NCBI GenBank assembly: GCA_946478755.1
Contig: CAMLDJ010000027.1
Coordinates: forward strand, 1 to 35,170
Length of the DNA: 35,170 nucleotides
Direction: 5' to 3'
Source of the DNA: an uncultured Pedobacter sp.
GTDB taxonomy: Bacteria > Bacteroidota > Bacteroidia > Sphingobacteriales > Sphingobacteriaceae
Shown piece by piece: positions 8,027 through 16,319 of the stretch. Both the position numbers and the translations under genes were made by a program. Under the pieces are notes generated by a model that did no database searches, had not been told where the DNA came from, and saw only the letters and a program-made list of their open reading frames with translations. Position 1 is the stretch's first letter. The number at the start of each line of letters is the position of its first letter.

Positions 8027-9490
8027 TTATTTTAACTTTTCCTGTAACAATTCATTTATCTTTTGCGGATCGGCCTTCCCTTTTGCCAGCTTCATCACTT
8101 CACCTACGAAAAGTCCGAGTACGCCTTTTTTACCTTTTTTATAAGCTTCAACCTGTTGCTGGTACTTTATAAGCACATCATCTACATAGCCCATCAATTC
8201 ATCACCGTTTTCCTCAATCAACAAATTTAGTTGAGCAGCAAGATCCATGACGTTATCGGCCGGTGCTTTCAATAATTCAGGCAGCAATTGCTGCAGGGCC
8301 ACCTGCTGACTTATTTTCTTATCATCGACCATGTTGATCACATCAGCCAATTGTTCTGGTATCACTTTGAAACCGGCAATTCCGATTTCCTTTTCATTTA
8401 ACAATGCCCTTATCGGCCCGGTAAGCCAGTTAACCAGGCTCTTTTTATTGTTGATATAAGGTAGTGCCTCGTTGAAATAGACCAGAAGATCATGGTCTTC
8501 AGACAACATGGTTGCTTCAGAAGTGCTCACGCCGTATTCAGCGGCCAGCGTTTTTGCTATTTCCTGAGGTAAGGCCGGCATATCGAACTTCAACTGAGCA
8601 AGCCATTCGTCAGATATATGTACGGGTGAGAGGTCCGGATCAGGGAAATAACGGTAGTCGTTTGCTTCTTCCTTAGTCCGCATGGGCGTGGTAGTACCCA
8701 GCTCTGCATCAAAAGTAAGCGTACTTTGTATAATACTTCCTCCACCTGAAATCACTTCCTTCTGACGTCCAAATTCAAAATCTATAGCCCTGCGTACATT
8801 TCTGATGGAGTTGAGGTTCTTTACCTCGCACCGTGTTCCAAATTCAATGGCTCCAGCTTCACGGATGGAGATATTGGCATCGCAGCGTAAGCTGCCTTCT
8901 TCCATATTGCCATCACTCACATCCAGATGACGAACCAGCTTCCTGATCTCTGTCAGTAAAAGAGAGGCTTCTTCGGCGCTCCTGATGTCGGGCTCGGTTA
9001 CAATTTCAATCAAAGGTACACCAGCCCTATTCAAGTCTACATAAGAGTACTTATCATCCTGATCATGCAGACTTTTACCTGCATCTTCTTCCAGGTGAAT
9101 CCGATTAATACCGATCCTCTTTTCTTCACCATTGCTTAAAGTTACGTTCAGAAAACCGTTCTGACAGATGGGTTTATTGTCCTGGGTGATTTGGTATCCC
9201 TTAGGGAGATCGGCATAAAAGTAATTCTTTCTGTCAAAATAGTTGATCTGATTGATACTGCAGTTTAGCGCAAGTCCCATCCTTATTGCTTTTGCTACGA
9301 CTTCCCTGTTTAGTTTTGGCAAAGCGCCAGGCAAAGCCAGAGAAACCGCAGATATATTCGCATTTGGCTTTGCACCAAATGAAGCACTATCTGACGAAAA
9401 TATTTTTGATTGTGTATTTAATTGTACGTGGATCTCTAAACCAGATACCAATTCGAATTCTGATGGAGAAACTGCAGTTTTCGTACTCAT
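8027..9490 (-). CDS. gatB: Asp-tRNA(Asn)/Glu-tRNA(Gln) amidotransferase subunit B
   Basis: 487 residues, the usual length for GatB. This subunit phosphorylates and amidates Glu-tRNA(Gln) or Asp-tRNA(Asn) with ammonia channelled from GatA. The GatB/GatE core is clear: LVSGLEIHVQLNTQSKIFS, NYFYADLPKGYQITQ, HLEEDAGKS, DLNRAGVPLIEIVTEPD and RCEVKNLNSIRNV. The C-terminal tail (about 340-487) is the helical plus YqeY domain that grips the tRNA, ending KGKADPQKINELLQEKL. gatA and gatC are not in the window, so the subunits are encoded at separate loci. It is the first gene of a pair with the TlpA-like gene. A likely -7 box lies about 43 nt upstream. Confidence 0.97.
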   Translation of the reverse strand: MSTKTAVSPSEFELVSGLEIHVQLNTQSKIFSSDSASFGAKPNANISAVSLALPGALPKLNREVVAKAIRMGLALNCSINQINYFDRKNYFYADLPKGYQITQDNKPICQNGFLNVTLSNGEEKRIGINRIHLEEDAGKSLHDQDDKYSYVDLNRAGVPLIEIVTEPDIRSAEEASLLLTEIRKLVRHLDVSDGNMEEGSLRCDANISIREAGAIEFGTRCEVKNLNSIRNVRRAIDFEFGRQKEVISGGGSIIQSTLTFDAELGTTTPMRTKEEANDYRYFPDPDLSPVHISDEWLAQLKFDMPALPQEIAKTLAAEYGVSTSEATMLSEDHDLLVYFNEALPYINNKKSLVNWLTGPIRALLNEKEIGIAGFKVIPEQLADVINMVDDKKISQQVALQQLLPELLKAPADNVMDLAAQLNLLIEENGDELMGYVDDVLIKYQQQVEAYKKGKKGVLGLFVGEVMKLAKGKADPQKINELLQEKLK

Positions 9491-9532
9491 TTATAGGCAA
9501 TATTTTTCTTAATTAGCGATGTATTTGATATA

Positions 9533-9540
9533 CAAACATA
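9533..9540 (-). promoter_or_regulatory. -7 element upstream of gatB
   Basis: Minus-strand TATGTTTG matches TAnnTTTG; the predicted leader to the gatB ATG is about 37 nt. The -33 element is not obvious. Confidence 0.45.
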
Positions 9541-9657
9541 ACTATTTATACTTATAAAGGTGTTGTTGTAGCCATAATTATACCTCTTGGTTACATTACC
9601 AGTTACCGGAAGGCCCAGAGCCATATCAACACTTGTCCATATAAAATTCTATAAATT

Positions 9658-10746
9658 TTAATCGTTCAGCAGGACAATTTGCCCGGTTCTGACAGATTCA
9701 TCGCAGGCGAAGGCGATTTTCAAACTATTTATAGCGTCATCTGTAGGAATAGCCAGGTCAATATCTTCCTGTATGGCCTTTAAAAAATAGCGCTGTTCGC
9801 GGTTACATAATTCCTGATGGTCAGGCTCATCTGTCAGATCGACCCAGGTGTCTTTTTCCTTAAACTTATCGTCTTTGTCGAGATCCGCATAATGCACTTT
9901 GATCGATTCCGTTTTAGTATGTGCATCTACCTGATCTGACTTCCCTGAAGCTCCTGCCTCTTTAGCAACTATAGATACAGACCCTTTGGGCCCTATTACA
10001 TCTTTCACGAAGAAGGCGGTTTCACTCATCATTGGCCCCCAGCCTGCTTCGTACCATCCGACAGAACCATCCTCAAAACGGATCTGGAGCTGTCCGTAGT
10101 TGTAATTGTCTTCAGGAATATCATTTGTAAGTCTTGCTCCAATCGCCGTCACCTGAACAGGTCTGGAACGGGTCATCTGGCACATCACATCAATATAATG
10201 TACACCACAGTCAACGATCGGGCTCAGACTTTTCATCAGGTTACGGTGTACGGTCCACATCGCACCCTGGCTTTGCTGATTAAGGTTCATGCGCATGACC
10301 AAGGGTTTGCCCATACCGGAGGAGAGCTCTATAAAACGTTCCCATGAGGGATGATAGCGGAGAATATACCCCACCAATAACTTTTTCCTATACTTTTTTG
10401 CTGCTTCGGCAACGCGTTGTGCCCCTTCAACGGAATCTGCCAGTGGTTTTTCAATAAACACGTGGGCACCGTTTTCCATGGCTTTGATGGCAAAAACTTC
10501 ATGTGTATCCGGATAAGTAGAGATACAAACAGCATCCGGTCTGGTTTGTTCAAGCGCCTCGTAGTAATTGTCGAACAGTTGATAACCTCCGCCAAGCCTT
10601 TCGTTTAACACCACCTTACTATTACCCGTTGATACGACACCGCATATTTCAAACCCGTCGAGATTGTGATAAGCGGCCGCGTGAGAGGCACCCATATTTC
10701 CGCAACCCACCACTAAAACCCGGACAGGTTTATTTATTTCAGACAT
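9658..10746 (-). CDS. Gfo/Idh/MocA-family NAD(P)-dependent oxidoreductase
   Basis: 362-residue cytosolic dehydrogenase. The N-terminal Rossmann fold (about 7-130) carries GCGNMG at 14-19 and the family hallmark EKP at 99-101 (VFIEKPLADS). The C-terminal alpha/beta domain includes DCGVHYIDVM (D179, H183), the segment that usually supplies the catalytic Asp/His pair. Family members oxidise sugars, inositols or glycosides, often at C3; the substrate here is not readable. No signal peptide is present, unlike the Tat-exported Bacteroidota members. It stands alone, 69 bp from the FecR remnant upstream and about 170 bp from gatB downstream. Confidence 0.88.
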   Translation of the reverse strand: MSEINKPVRVLVVGCGNMGASHAAAYHNLDGFEICGVVSTGNSKVVLNERLGGGYQLFDNYYEALEQTRPDAVCISTYPDTHEVFAIKAMENGAHVFIEKPLADSVEGAQRVAEAAKKYRKKLLVGYILRYHPSWERFIELSSGMGKPLVMRMNLNQQSQGAMWTVHRNLMKSLSPIVDCGVHYIDVMCQMTRSRPVQVTAIGARLTNDIPEDNYNYGQLQIRFEDGSVGWYEAGWGPMMSETAFFVKDVIGPKGSVSIVAKEAGASGKSDQVDAHTKTESIKVHYADLDKDDKFKEKDTWVDLTDEPDHQELCNREQRYFLKAIQEDIDLAIPTDDAINSLKIAFACDESVRTGQIVLLND

Positions 10747-10815
10747 ACCATTCTTTTTATTATAAACATCTTTTTTTACGCCTAACCTACGAAATAGAAA
10801 TGAAAAAAGCTCCGG

Positions 10816-11688
10816 TTAATGCGATGTTCTATTAAAGCGCCTTTTCCATTCGATGGCCTCAGCATTTGCATGAACTACCTGTATGGTTTCAGTCACATGG
10901 GCTTGCTCCCCAGGCAGTAAAATCCGGGACTTCTTATTTTTAATTACTTTAACAGCCCCTTCAACCGGCATGGTACTGATATACTGTCTATCAGGATAAG
11001 CCATTACATTAAAATTTGCTCCTATAGCCTCCACTTTCATTCCTGCTGCCTCTACAACAAAAGGTCTGTCCCTCTGCTCAGCTACTTCAAAATAAGCTTC
11101 TCCGGTTAACTTGACGTTTTGCTGCTTAGCTGTAAACAATATGGGGAACTTTAGAGAAGAAGATGCGTTTAGCCATACTATTGTACCGTCGGAAAGAGAC
11201 ACCTGGTATTGGCCATCTTTGGGGGTTGAGATGGTATGATAAGCAACTGCTTCTTCAGACCTTTTGTGAGCAAGCACGGGATTATTGGCTTTGTAGATCA
11301 ATTGTCCGTCTGTTGTTTCCGTGATGCTGATTCCCCTTTCCGCGGCAATTTCGCCATGATCTGCATCCCCCAGTAAAACCCTGGTGCCATCTACCAGAAG
11401 AAGAACAGCCTTGCTGCCACCCGATACGAAATCACCATTTTGGGTTCTATTTTCAACCTTCGAAGGCGTTGGATGGTTGTTGTAAAAAATGGCACCAAAG
11501 GCTGTCACAATCAATGCAAGACACGCCGTGGCCAGGTTCCTGAAAGCCTTCCTGTTATAAATGTGGATTGTTTTGATTCTAGCAGCTCTTTGGATCCTTT
11601 CCTTATATAGCAATAAGTCGTGCTCAGTAGCAATGCCGTCGGTTGTTTTATCTCCCAGTTGTATAAATGCTTGTTTATCCATTATCAT
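10816..11688 (-). CDS. FecR-family anti-sigma factor, shortened and probably degenerate
   Basis: 290 residues with one membrane segment (about 51-69) and a FecR domain (about 145-245: ISTPKDGQYQVSLSDGTIVW, LTGEAYFEVAEQRDRPFVV, GANFNVMAY, PVEGAVKVI). Bacteroidota FecR proteins normally continue for about 80-100 residues past this point into a DUF4974 domain; this one stops after AIEWKRRFNRTSH. The cytoplasmic N-terminal part before the membrane segment also looks short. No ECF sigma factor gene is next to it and no TonB receptor follows it in the same direction. FecR proteins relay the state of a TonB receptor to an ECF sigma factor, so this copy is probably non-functional or reassigned. A second ATG at 11682 is an alternative start. 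Confidence 0.75.
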   Translation of the reverse strand: MIMDKQAFIQLGDKTTDGIATEHDLLLYKERIQRAARIKTIHIYNRKAFRNLATACLALIVTAFGAIFYNNHPTPSKVENRTQNGDFVSGGSKAVLLLVDGTRVLLGDADHGEIAAERGISITETTDGQLIYKANNPVLAHKRSEEAVAYHTISTPKDGQYQVSLSDGTIVWLNASSSLKFPILFTAKQQNVKLTGEAYFEVAEQRDRPFVVEAAGMKVEAIGANFNVMAYPDRQYISTMPVEGAVKVIKNKKSRILLPGEQAHVTETIQVVHANAEAIEWKRRFNRTSH

Positions 11689-11701
11689 TCCGATATCTTT
11701 G
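11671..11701 (+). promoter_or_regulatory. Candidate rightward promoter over the fecR start
   Basis: TTG (11671-11673), a 20-nt spacer and TATCTTTG (11694-11701) fit the Bacteroidota promoter pattern, reading toward the SDR-like gene. The resulting leader of about 155 nt contains two small hairpins (CTATG/CATAG near 11705-11720, GATTG/CAATC near 11727-11740). Confidence 0.35.
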
Positions 11702-11861
11702 CAGCTATGCGTTCACATAGTATAATTGATTGTTGCAATCAGAGCGCAGGATAAAAATAGCAATTATCCACGCGAATACGATGAAATATCTACCAGAATT
11801 TCAACCTTAAGGCAAACAAACTTATGTCTGGTCTGATTGTTAATCTTTTATATTTAAACAA

Positions 11862-12512
11862 ATGGAAGCAATAATTGCCGGAGCAACCGGTTTAATAGGA
11901 CATGATTTACTACAACAGCTACTCGAACACCCTGATTATACAAAGGTAACCGCCCTTGTACGAAAAAAACTACCTCAGCAACACCCGAAACTTAAGCAAT
12001 TAATGCTCGACTTTGATCGGCTTGAAGATTATAAGGACGAGATATTAGGTGACGTGGTATTCTGTGCATTGGGCACAACAAAAAACAAAACGCCTGATCA
12101 GGCACAATATCGAAAAATAGATCATCAATACCCATTAGATCTTGCATTTATCGCCCAGCAAAACGGGGTCTCGCAATATCACCTGGTATCTGCACTCGGG
12201 GCCAGCGAAAAGTCGGCAATTTTTTACTCCAAACTCAAAGGAGAAGTAGAGCGCGACCTGAAAACCATCCCCTTTAAATCCATCCATATTTACCGACCTT
12301 CGCTGCTGGACGGTAAACGAAAGGAGCACCGAAGTATCGAAAGGGTAATGATCGCCATGATGCGGATTTTAAATCCTTTACTTATGGGCAGTCTGAAAAA
12401 ATACAGGAGTATCAAAGCAGGAAAGGTAGCATCAGCCATGCTAAGGCAGTCGGTACAAGCCCTGTCGGGTACATTTATTTACAACTCTGACGAGATCGAA
12501 CGATTGGGTTAA
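11862..12512 (+). CDS. NAD(P)-binding SDR-like protein (HTATIP2/TIP30 type)
   Basis: 216-residue atypical short-chain dehydrogenase fold. The nucleotide-binding loop GATGLIG is at residues 7-13. FCALGTTKNKTPDQAQYRKID, YHLVSALGAS and IYRPSLLDGKR are typical of bacterial relatives of HTATIP2/TIP30, which bind NADPH but whose reaction is not established. The usual SDR YxxxK pair may be represented by FYSKLKGEVE. No signal peptide. It is convergent with the BtuB-like gene, sharing the bases TTAA across the two stop codons (12509-12512). Role: oxidoreductase of unknown substrate. Confidence 0.85.
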   Translation: MEAIIAGATGLIGHDLLQQLLEHPDYTKVTALVRKKLPQQHPKLKQLMLDFDRLEDYKDEILGDVVFCALGTTKNKTPDQAQYRKIDHQYPLDLAFIAQQNGVSQYHLVSALGASEKSAIFYSKLKGEVERDLKTIPFKSIHIYRPSLLDGKRKEHRSIERVMIAMMRILNPLLMGSLKKYRSIKAGKVASAMLRQSVQALSGTFIYNSDEIERLG

Positions 12513-14413
12513 AAAGCTGTTTTCAATCCCAGGCTAAACCAGGAACCCGGCATAGGCACTGCCCCTGCTTCAACATATTCCACATTAAACAAATTAGCCC
12601 CATCAGCATAGATGCTGTAATGTTTTTGCTTGAAACCTATTCTGGCATCCATGACTATATAATTCTTATAGTTAATGCGTTCACAGTAACGGGTGGTTAA
12701 AGTTAAGGACAGCCGTTTATAAATATCTGCACTTACGGTGCTACTCAGCTGATTTCTTAAGCTTTCCAGTGCATAGCGCGAAAAAATCGCGGCCGGCAAG
12801 GTCTTTTTAAATTCCGGCTGAAGATTGGTATAGGAAAGTCCTGCCCTCACATTGTTGAACAAATTTGCTGAGGCAGGCCATACTGTATAGTCTCCGCTTA
12901 GTGTAAAGCCTTTGGTGATGATCCGGCTAAAGTTTTGTGGCTGCCATGGCTCAGTTTGCAGCGTTTTTACCCAGTCTATAAAATTGTCTATCCTGCGCAA
13001 AAAATAGCTCCCATTGAAGGCGATACGTTTATTGTTAAACTTCAGTCCTCCTTCCGCGTACCTGGATTTTTCCGGTCTTAACTGGTCATTTCCAATATTG
13101 GTTGGGCCTTTATAATAAAGATCGGTAAAAGTTGGCAAACGCTGCCCGGCACCTATGTTCGCAAATGCGCGCCAGTTGCCATAGAAGTTATATCCTGCAT
13201 CCAGTCCGGGAAATGCTTGCCAGCCATAATCAGAGTTGTAATTGGTATATACACCCATATTGATGAATAATCGCTTCACTGGTTCAAATTTAAACTCCCC
13301 GAAAAACCCTGTATTACTACGGTTGCGCTTACCAAGATTACTGCTGTTAATGCTTTCCGTTCTGGCTTCGAGTCCCAATCCGAACGTTCCGACCTGCGTT
13401 TGTATGGTATTGTTTAATTCTGCGTCAAAAATGTGTGTTTGGTGATGATTATGAAACTGACCAGGCGTTTGTTTAACATACAGGTAATCGTCGACATTGT
13501 TCCTGTAGCTAACTCGGGGTATCATAATCCAGTTGGGTGTCAATGTAGTTGTGTAAGCAATTGAGGCCAGCGCAGTTTTCACTGTTTCTTCCGATTCCTT
13601 ATCCCCGGGCGACGAATAAAAACCATTGGCTCCAAAATTATTGTGAATGTATCCGGCAAGCACATCAATTGCATCTGTTTTCCCTATGCTGTATTTCCCC
13701 TGGTAATACAATTTCTGATTGTTAAAAGCTGTATTGTAGCGATAACCATTGCCAGCTTCCTGACCGGCGGATAACAAATGGCTAGATCCGTCTAATGCCA
13801 GCTGCCCGCTTGCCCTGATTCCGAAATTATAATATTTATTTCCCGATGCATGGTCCTTAAAACTGCTTCCTGCAAACACATTTGCCGAAACTCCAGTCTG
13901 CTTAGCATTGCGTGTCACGATATTTACAGCTCCGGTTAATGCATTGATGCCATAAATTCTTGACGCTGATCCCCGCAATACCTCAACATGGTCTATATCA
14001 TCTATGTTGATGGGCAGGTTCATCATATTATGACCCGTTTGTGGGTCGGAAACTTTAATTCCATTGATCAGAACCAGTGATTGATCGAAGGTTCCACCAT
14101 CAATGCTGACGTCAGCCTGAAGGCCCGCTGGCCCTCGCTGACGAACATCAAGCCCGGAAACGTAGCTTAACAACTCGCTAACCGATCTGACAGGCAAGGC
14201 TTTGATCTTTTCGCTGTCAATGATCCAGATGTTCCTGTTCTGTTTTGAAAAAGGAAGCTGCATCCTGTTTTCTTTTACCACTACTTCGTTCAGCTTATTA
14301 ATTGTGTCGGCCGTTATGCTTAACGACGGCTGCTGACCATATGTTGAGTTTGTTGTAAATATGGAAAGTATTGAGTAGAGCGTTACTGGAAAAGCAATAC
14401 GTTTTAAACACAT
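12509..14413 (-). CDS. BtuB-like TonB-dependent outer-membrane receptor
   Basis: 634-residue outer-membrane receptor without a carboxypeptidase-regulatory-like domain, so of the compact BtuB/CirA type. The signal peptide ends near residue 26 (NSTYGQ). The plug (about 40-160) reads LNEVVVKENR (possible TonB-box area), LPVRSVSELLSYVSGLDVRQ, LVLINGIKVSDPQTGHN, HVEVLRGSASRIYGINALTG and AVNIVTRNAK. The barrel covers the rest and ends in phenylalanine (GSWFSLGLKTAF), as expected for BAM-dependent insertion. Cobalamin, iron chelate or another ligand is possible: no cobalamin riboswitch was seen in the 100 bp upstream. It has its own -7 box and no co-directional transport partner nearby. Confidence 0.92.
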   Translation of the reverse strand: MCLKRIAFPVTLYSILSIFTTNSTYGQQPSLSITADTINKLNEVVVKENRMQLPFSKQNRNIWIIDSEKIKALPVRSVSELLSYVSGLDVRQRGPAGLQADVSIDGGTFDQSLVLINGIKVSDPQTGHNMMNLPINIDDIDHVEVLRGSASRIYGINALTGAVNIVTRNAKQTGVSANVFAGSSFKDHASGNKYYNFGIRASGQLALDGSSHLLSAGQEAGNGYRYNTAFNNQKLYYQGKYSIGKTDAIDVLAGYIHNNFGANGFYSSPGDKESEETVKTALASIAYTTTLTPNWIMIPRVSYRNNVDDYLYVKQTPGQFHNHHQTHIFDAELNNTIQTQVGTFGLGLEARTESINSSNLGKRNRSNTGFFGEFKFEPVKRLFINMGVYTNYNSDYGWQAFPGLDAGYNFYGNWRAFANIGAGQRLPTFTDLYYKGPTNIGNDQLRPEKSRYAEGGLKFNNKRIAFNGSYFLRRIDNFIDWVKTLQTEPWQPQNFSRIITKGFTLSGDYTVWPASANLFNNVRAGLSYTNLQPEFKKTLPAAIFSRYALESLRNQLSSTVSADIYKRLSLTLTTRYCERINYKNYIVMDARIGFKQKHYSIYADGANLFNVEYVEAGAVPMPGSWFSLGLKTAF

Positions 14414-14433
14414 CTTATTCTAATTTCGAGCGG

Positions 14434-14441
14434 CAAATATA
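14434..14441 (-). promoter_or_regulatory. -7 element upstream of the BtuB-like gene
   Basis: Minus-strand TATATTTG matches TAnnTTTG, with a predicted leader of about 15 nt to the ATG at 14413. An upstream TTTG exists but only 12 nt away, shorter than the normal spacing. Confidence 0.45.
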
Positions 14442-14516
14442 ATATCTCCTCTGCAAATACCATATGTATTGGTTTGCGAATAAGTAGATGCTTTTCCCTA
14501 CTTTAAACTTTATGTT

Positions 14517-15977
14517 TTAATACAAACCAATTTCGCTGAGTGCTATGCATACCGGTGCATACACACGTATTCTTACTCTATCTGCTGTGTCGGCCTGTGC
14601 AAGACGAATGATCCGGTTGGCACCAATACTTGTAGCTTTCGCAATTTGCCGCCATCCATCATTTCTATATACCTCCACTCCTACGCTATCTATTCTCTGG
14701 CCGAGCTTGATGTTTTCACGTAACCTGATGACAGAAAAACGAATGGGTTTAATAAAAGAAAGTTCTGCCGTAGCTTCATGTACCGCATCATCCGTTGCCC
14801 AGTAACTATATCTGTCGGCATCGGTGAGATTCGCTGCGCCAAATAAAGGCAGTTTGCCCCCACGTACGTTTGACAGGCTGATCTTTGCCCGTTTGGCCAG
14901 GTTATTTGTAAAGACCTGTTTAAGGAAAACACCAAATTTTGCCAAAGTATCTACATCGTTTTGGTGCAATATTCCTTCTGTGGTTGGCGAAAGCCCCAAA
15001 TCGAGACCGCCACCTCTGCCTACGGAATTACAGTAAATATGAAAAAGCTGCGCAACAGATTTCACCTTATCGTCTTCTTCCTTGTGGTAAAACCAGCCCG
15101 GTCTTAAGGAAACGTCAGCCTCAAAGGGGATCCATTTTTTACCATTTCTTGTTCCGGTACCCAGATTGGCTTCATCCATAAAGCCCGGCATGGCCGGTTT
15201 TCCGTTCTTGCCTTTAATATCAATGGTCGCCCAACTCGTTTCCGGTGCAAGACCTTTTTCGTTACCCAGCCAGCGTACATCGGGACCTATATCACTAAAT
15301 ATAACTGCATTAGGTTGCATTTTTCGGGTGATGTTTTGCCATGTATTGTGCCAGTCGTAATATTCAGACTGGTCTACCCTTCGTTGTTCTTTTTTTCCAC
15401 CGTAATAACCGTCGCCTCCATTGGCACCATCATGCCAGCTTATAAACAGTTCCCCGTAACCACTATACAACTCTTTTATCTGTTTTCTGTATGCTTCCAC
15501 ATAGGCAGGACTGCCATAAAGAGGGTTATTTCTATCCCAGGGCGAGCAATATATACCGAATTCTAGCCCCTTTTTCTTTGCTGCAAGCTGAAAATCCTTT
15601 ACCATATCGCCTTTCCCATTCCTCCAGCTACTTTTACTGATGTTATAATCAGAAGTTTTCGTCGGCCAGAGTGCAAAACCATCGTGATGCTTGGCCACGG
15701 CGATGAGCCCTTTAAATCCACCTGCTTTTGCGGCTTCTACAATCTGTAATGCATTAAATCCTTTAGGATCAAATAAAGAAGGATCGGCATCACCATAGCC
15801 CCATTCCTTATTCTGGAAGGTTGTAGGCGTAAAATGCACCAGGCAGTACATTTCTGTTTCATGCCATTTCAACTGCCTTTGGGACGGTATGGCTCCATAA
15901 GGTTTTGGGGGTTGGATCTGCGCCTGAGCCACCGAAACGATGGACAGGCTAAAAGCAAATAGAATTAATCTCTTCAT
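14517..15977 (-). CDS. Alpha-L-fucosidase, glycoside hydrolase family 29
   Basis: 486-residue exported enzyme that removes terminal alpha-L-fucose from glycans. The signal peptide ends near residue 19 (VSVAQAQ). The GH29 barrel (about 30-350) shows MYCLVHFTPTTF, GLIAVAKHHDGFALWP, KKKGLEFGIYCSPWDRN and GELFISWHDGANG; D183 in the last motif is the expected nucleophile. A C-terminal beta-sandwich (about 365-486, LRENIKLGQRIDSVGVEVYR) resembles an F5/8-type carbohydrate-binding domain. The motif wording looks more like subfamily GH29-B (1,3/1,4-linked fucose) than GH29-A, but this is not certain. It is a single gene, not in a SusCD locus. Confidence 0.93.
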   Translation of the reverse strand: MKRLILFAFSLSIVSVAQAQIQPPKPYGAIPSQRQLKWHETEMYCLVHFTPTTFQNKEWGYGDADPSLFDPKGFNALQIVEAAKAGGFKGLIAVAKHHDGFALWPTKTSDYNISKSSWRNGKGDMVKDFQLAAKKKGLEFGIYCSPWDRNNPLYGSPAYVEAYRKQIKELYSGYGELFISWHDGANGGDGYYGGKKEQRRVDQSEYYDWHNTWQNITRKMQPNAVIFSDIGPDVRWLGNEKGLAPETSWATIDIKGKNGKPAMPGFMDEANLGTGTRNGKKWIPFEADVSLRPGWFYHKEEDDKVKSVAQLFHIYCNSVGRGGGLDLGLSPTTEGILHQNDVDTLAKFGVFLKQVFTNNLAKRAKISLSNVRGGKLPLFGAANLTDADRYSYWATDDAVHEATAELSFIKPIRFSVIRLRENIKLGQRIDSVGVEVYRNDGWRQIAKATSIGANRIIRLAQADTADRVRIRVYAPVCIALSEIGLY

Positions 15978-16098
15978 GATTAAAAAATAATTACAGGCTA
16001 ATATAGCATTTCCAAGCCATTCTTGATGTTGCGGACGTTTAGATGGTTTGTTGCCGGTTAGCTAACCTAAAGGTCCCTGACATTTAAGCACAGCAGGG

Positions 16099-16193
16099 CG
16101 GATACTAAAGGGATGTTGAACGGACGCTAGCCGGGCATGTCCGTACAGTATCCGTTCAACATCCGTATAAGATCCGTATAAGATCCGTATAAG
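16099..16193. repeat. Intergenic inverted repeat with 11-bp tandem repeats
   Basis: A perfect 14-bp inverted repeat GGATGTTGAACGGA/TCCGTTCAACATCC (16111-16124 and 16151-16164) encloses a 26-nt loop. A second inverted pair, CGGATACT/AGTATCCG (16099-16106 and 16147-16154), overlaps it. The right arm flows into three exact copies of ATCCGTATAAG (16161-16193), then ATCGGTTCAAC. It fills the gene-free 15978-16319 gap between the divergent fucosidase and DUF1080 genes. REP-like or regulatory; no coding frame. Confidence 0.75.
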
Positions 16194-16319
16194 ATCGGTT
16201 CAACAGTCGGTACCAGACCGACCGCAACTACTTGCTAAATTGGATTTAATACGAGAGGCCTTTCAAAAAATCCGGACATCAGGTTTTCGCTTTCTGCAAC
16301 CTAATGTTATCTTTAAGGT

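Noticed and set aside
14414..14516. Cobalamin riboswitch upstream of the BtuB-like receptor
   Set aside because: The gap is about 100 nt and lacks the B12-box and the expected helices; only a promoter-like element is visible.
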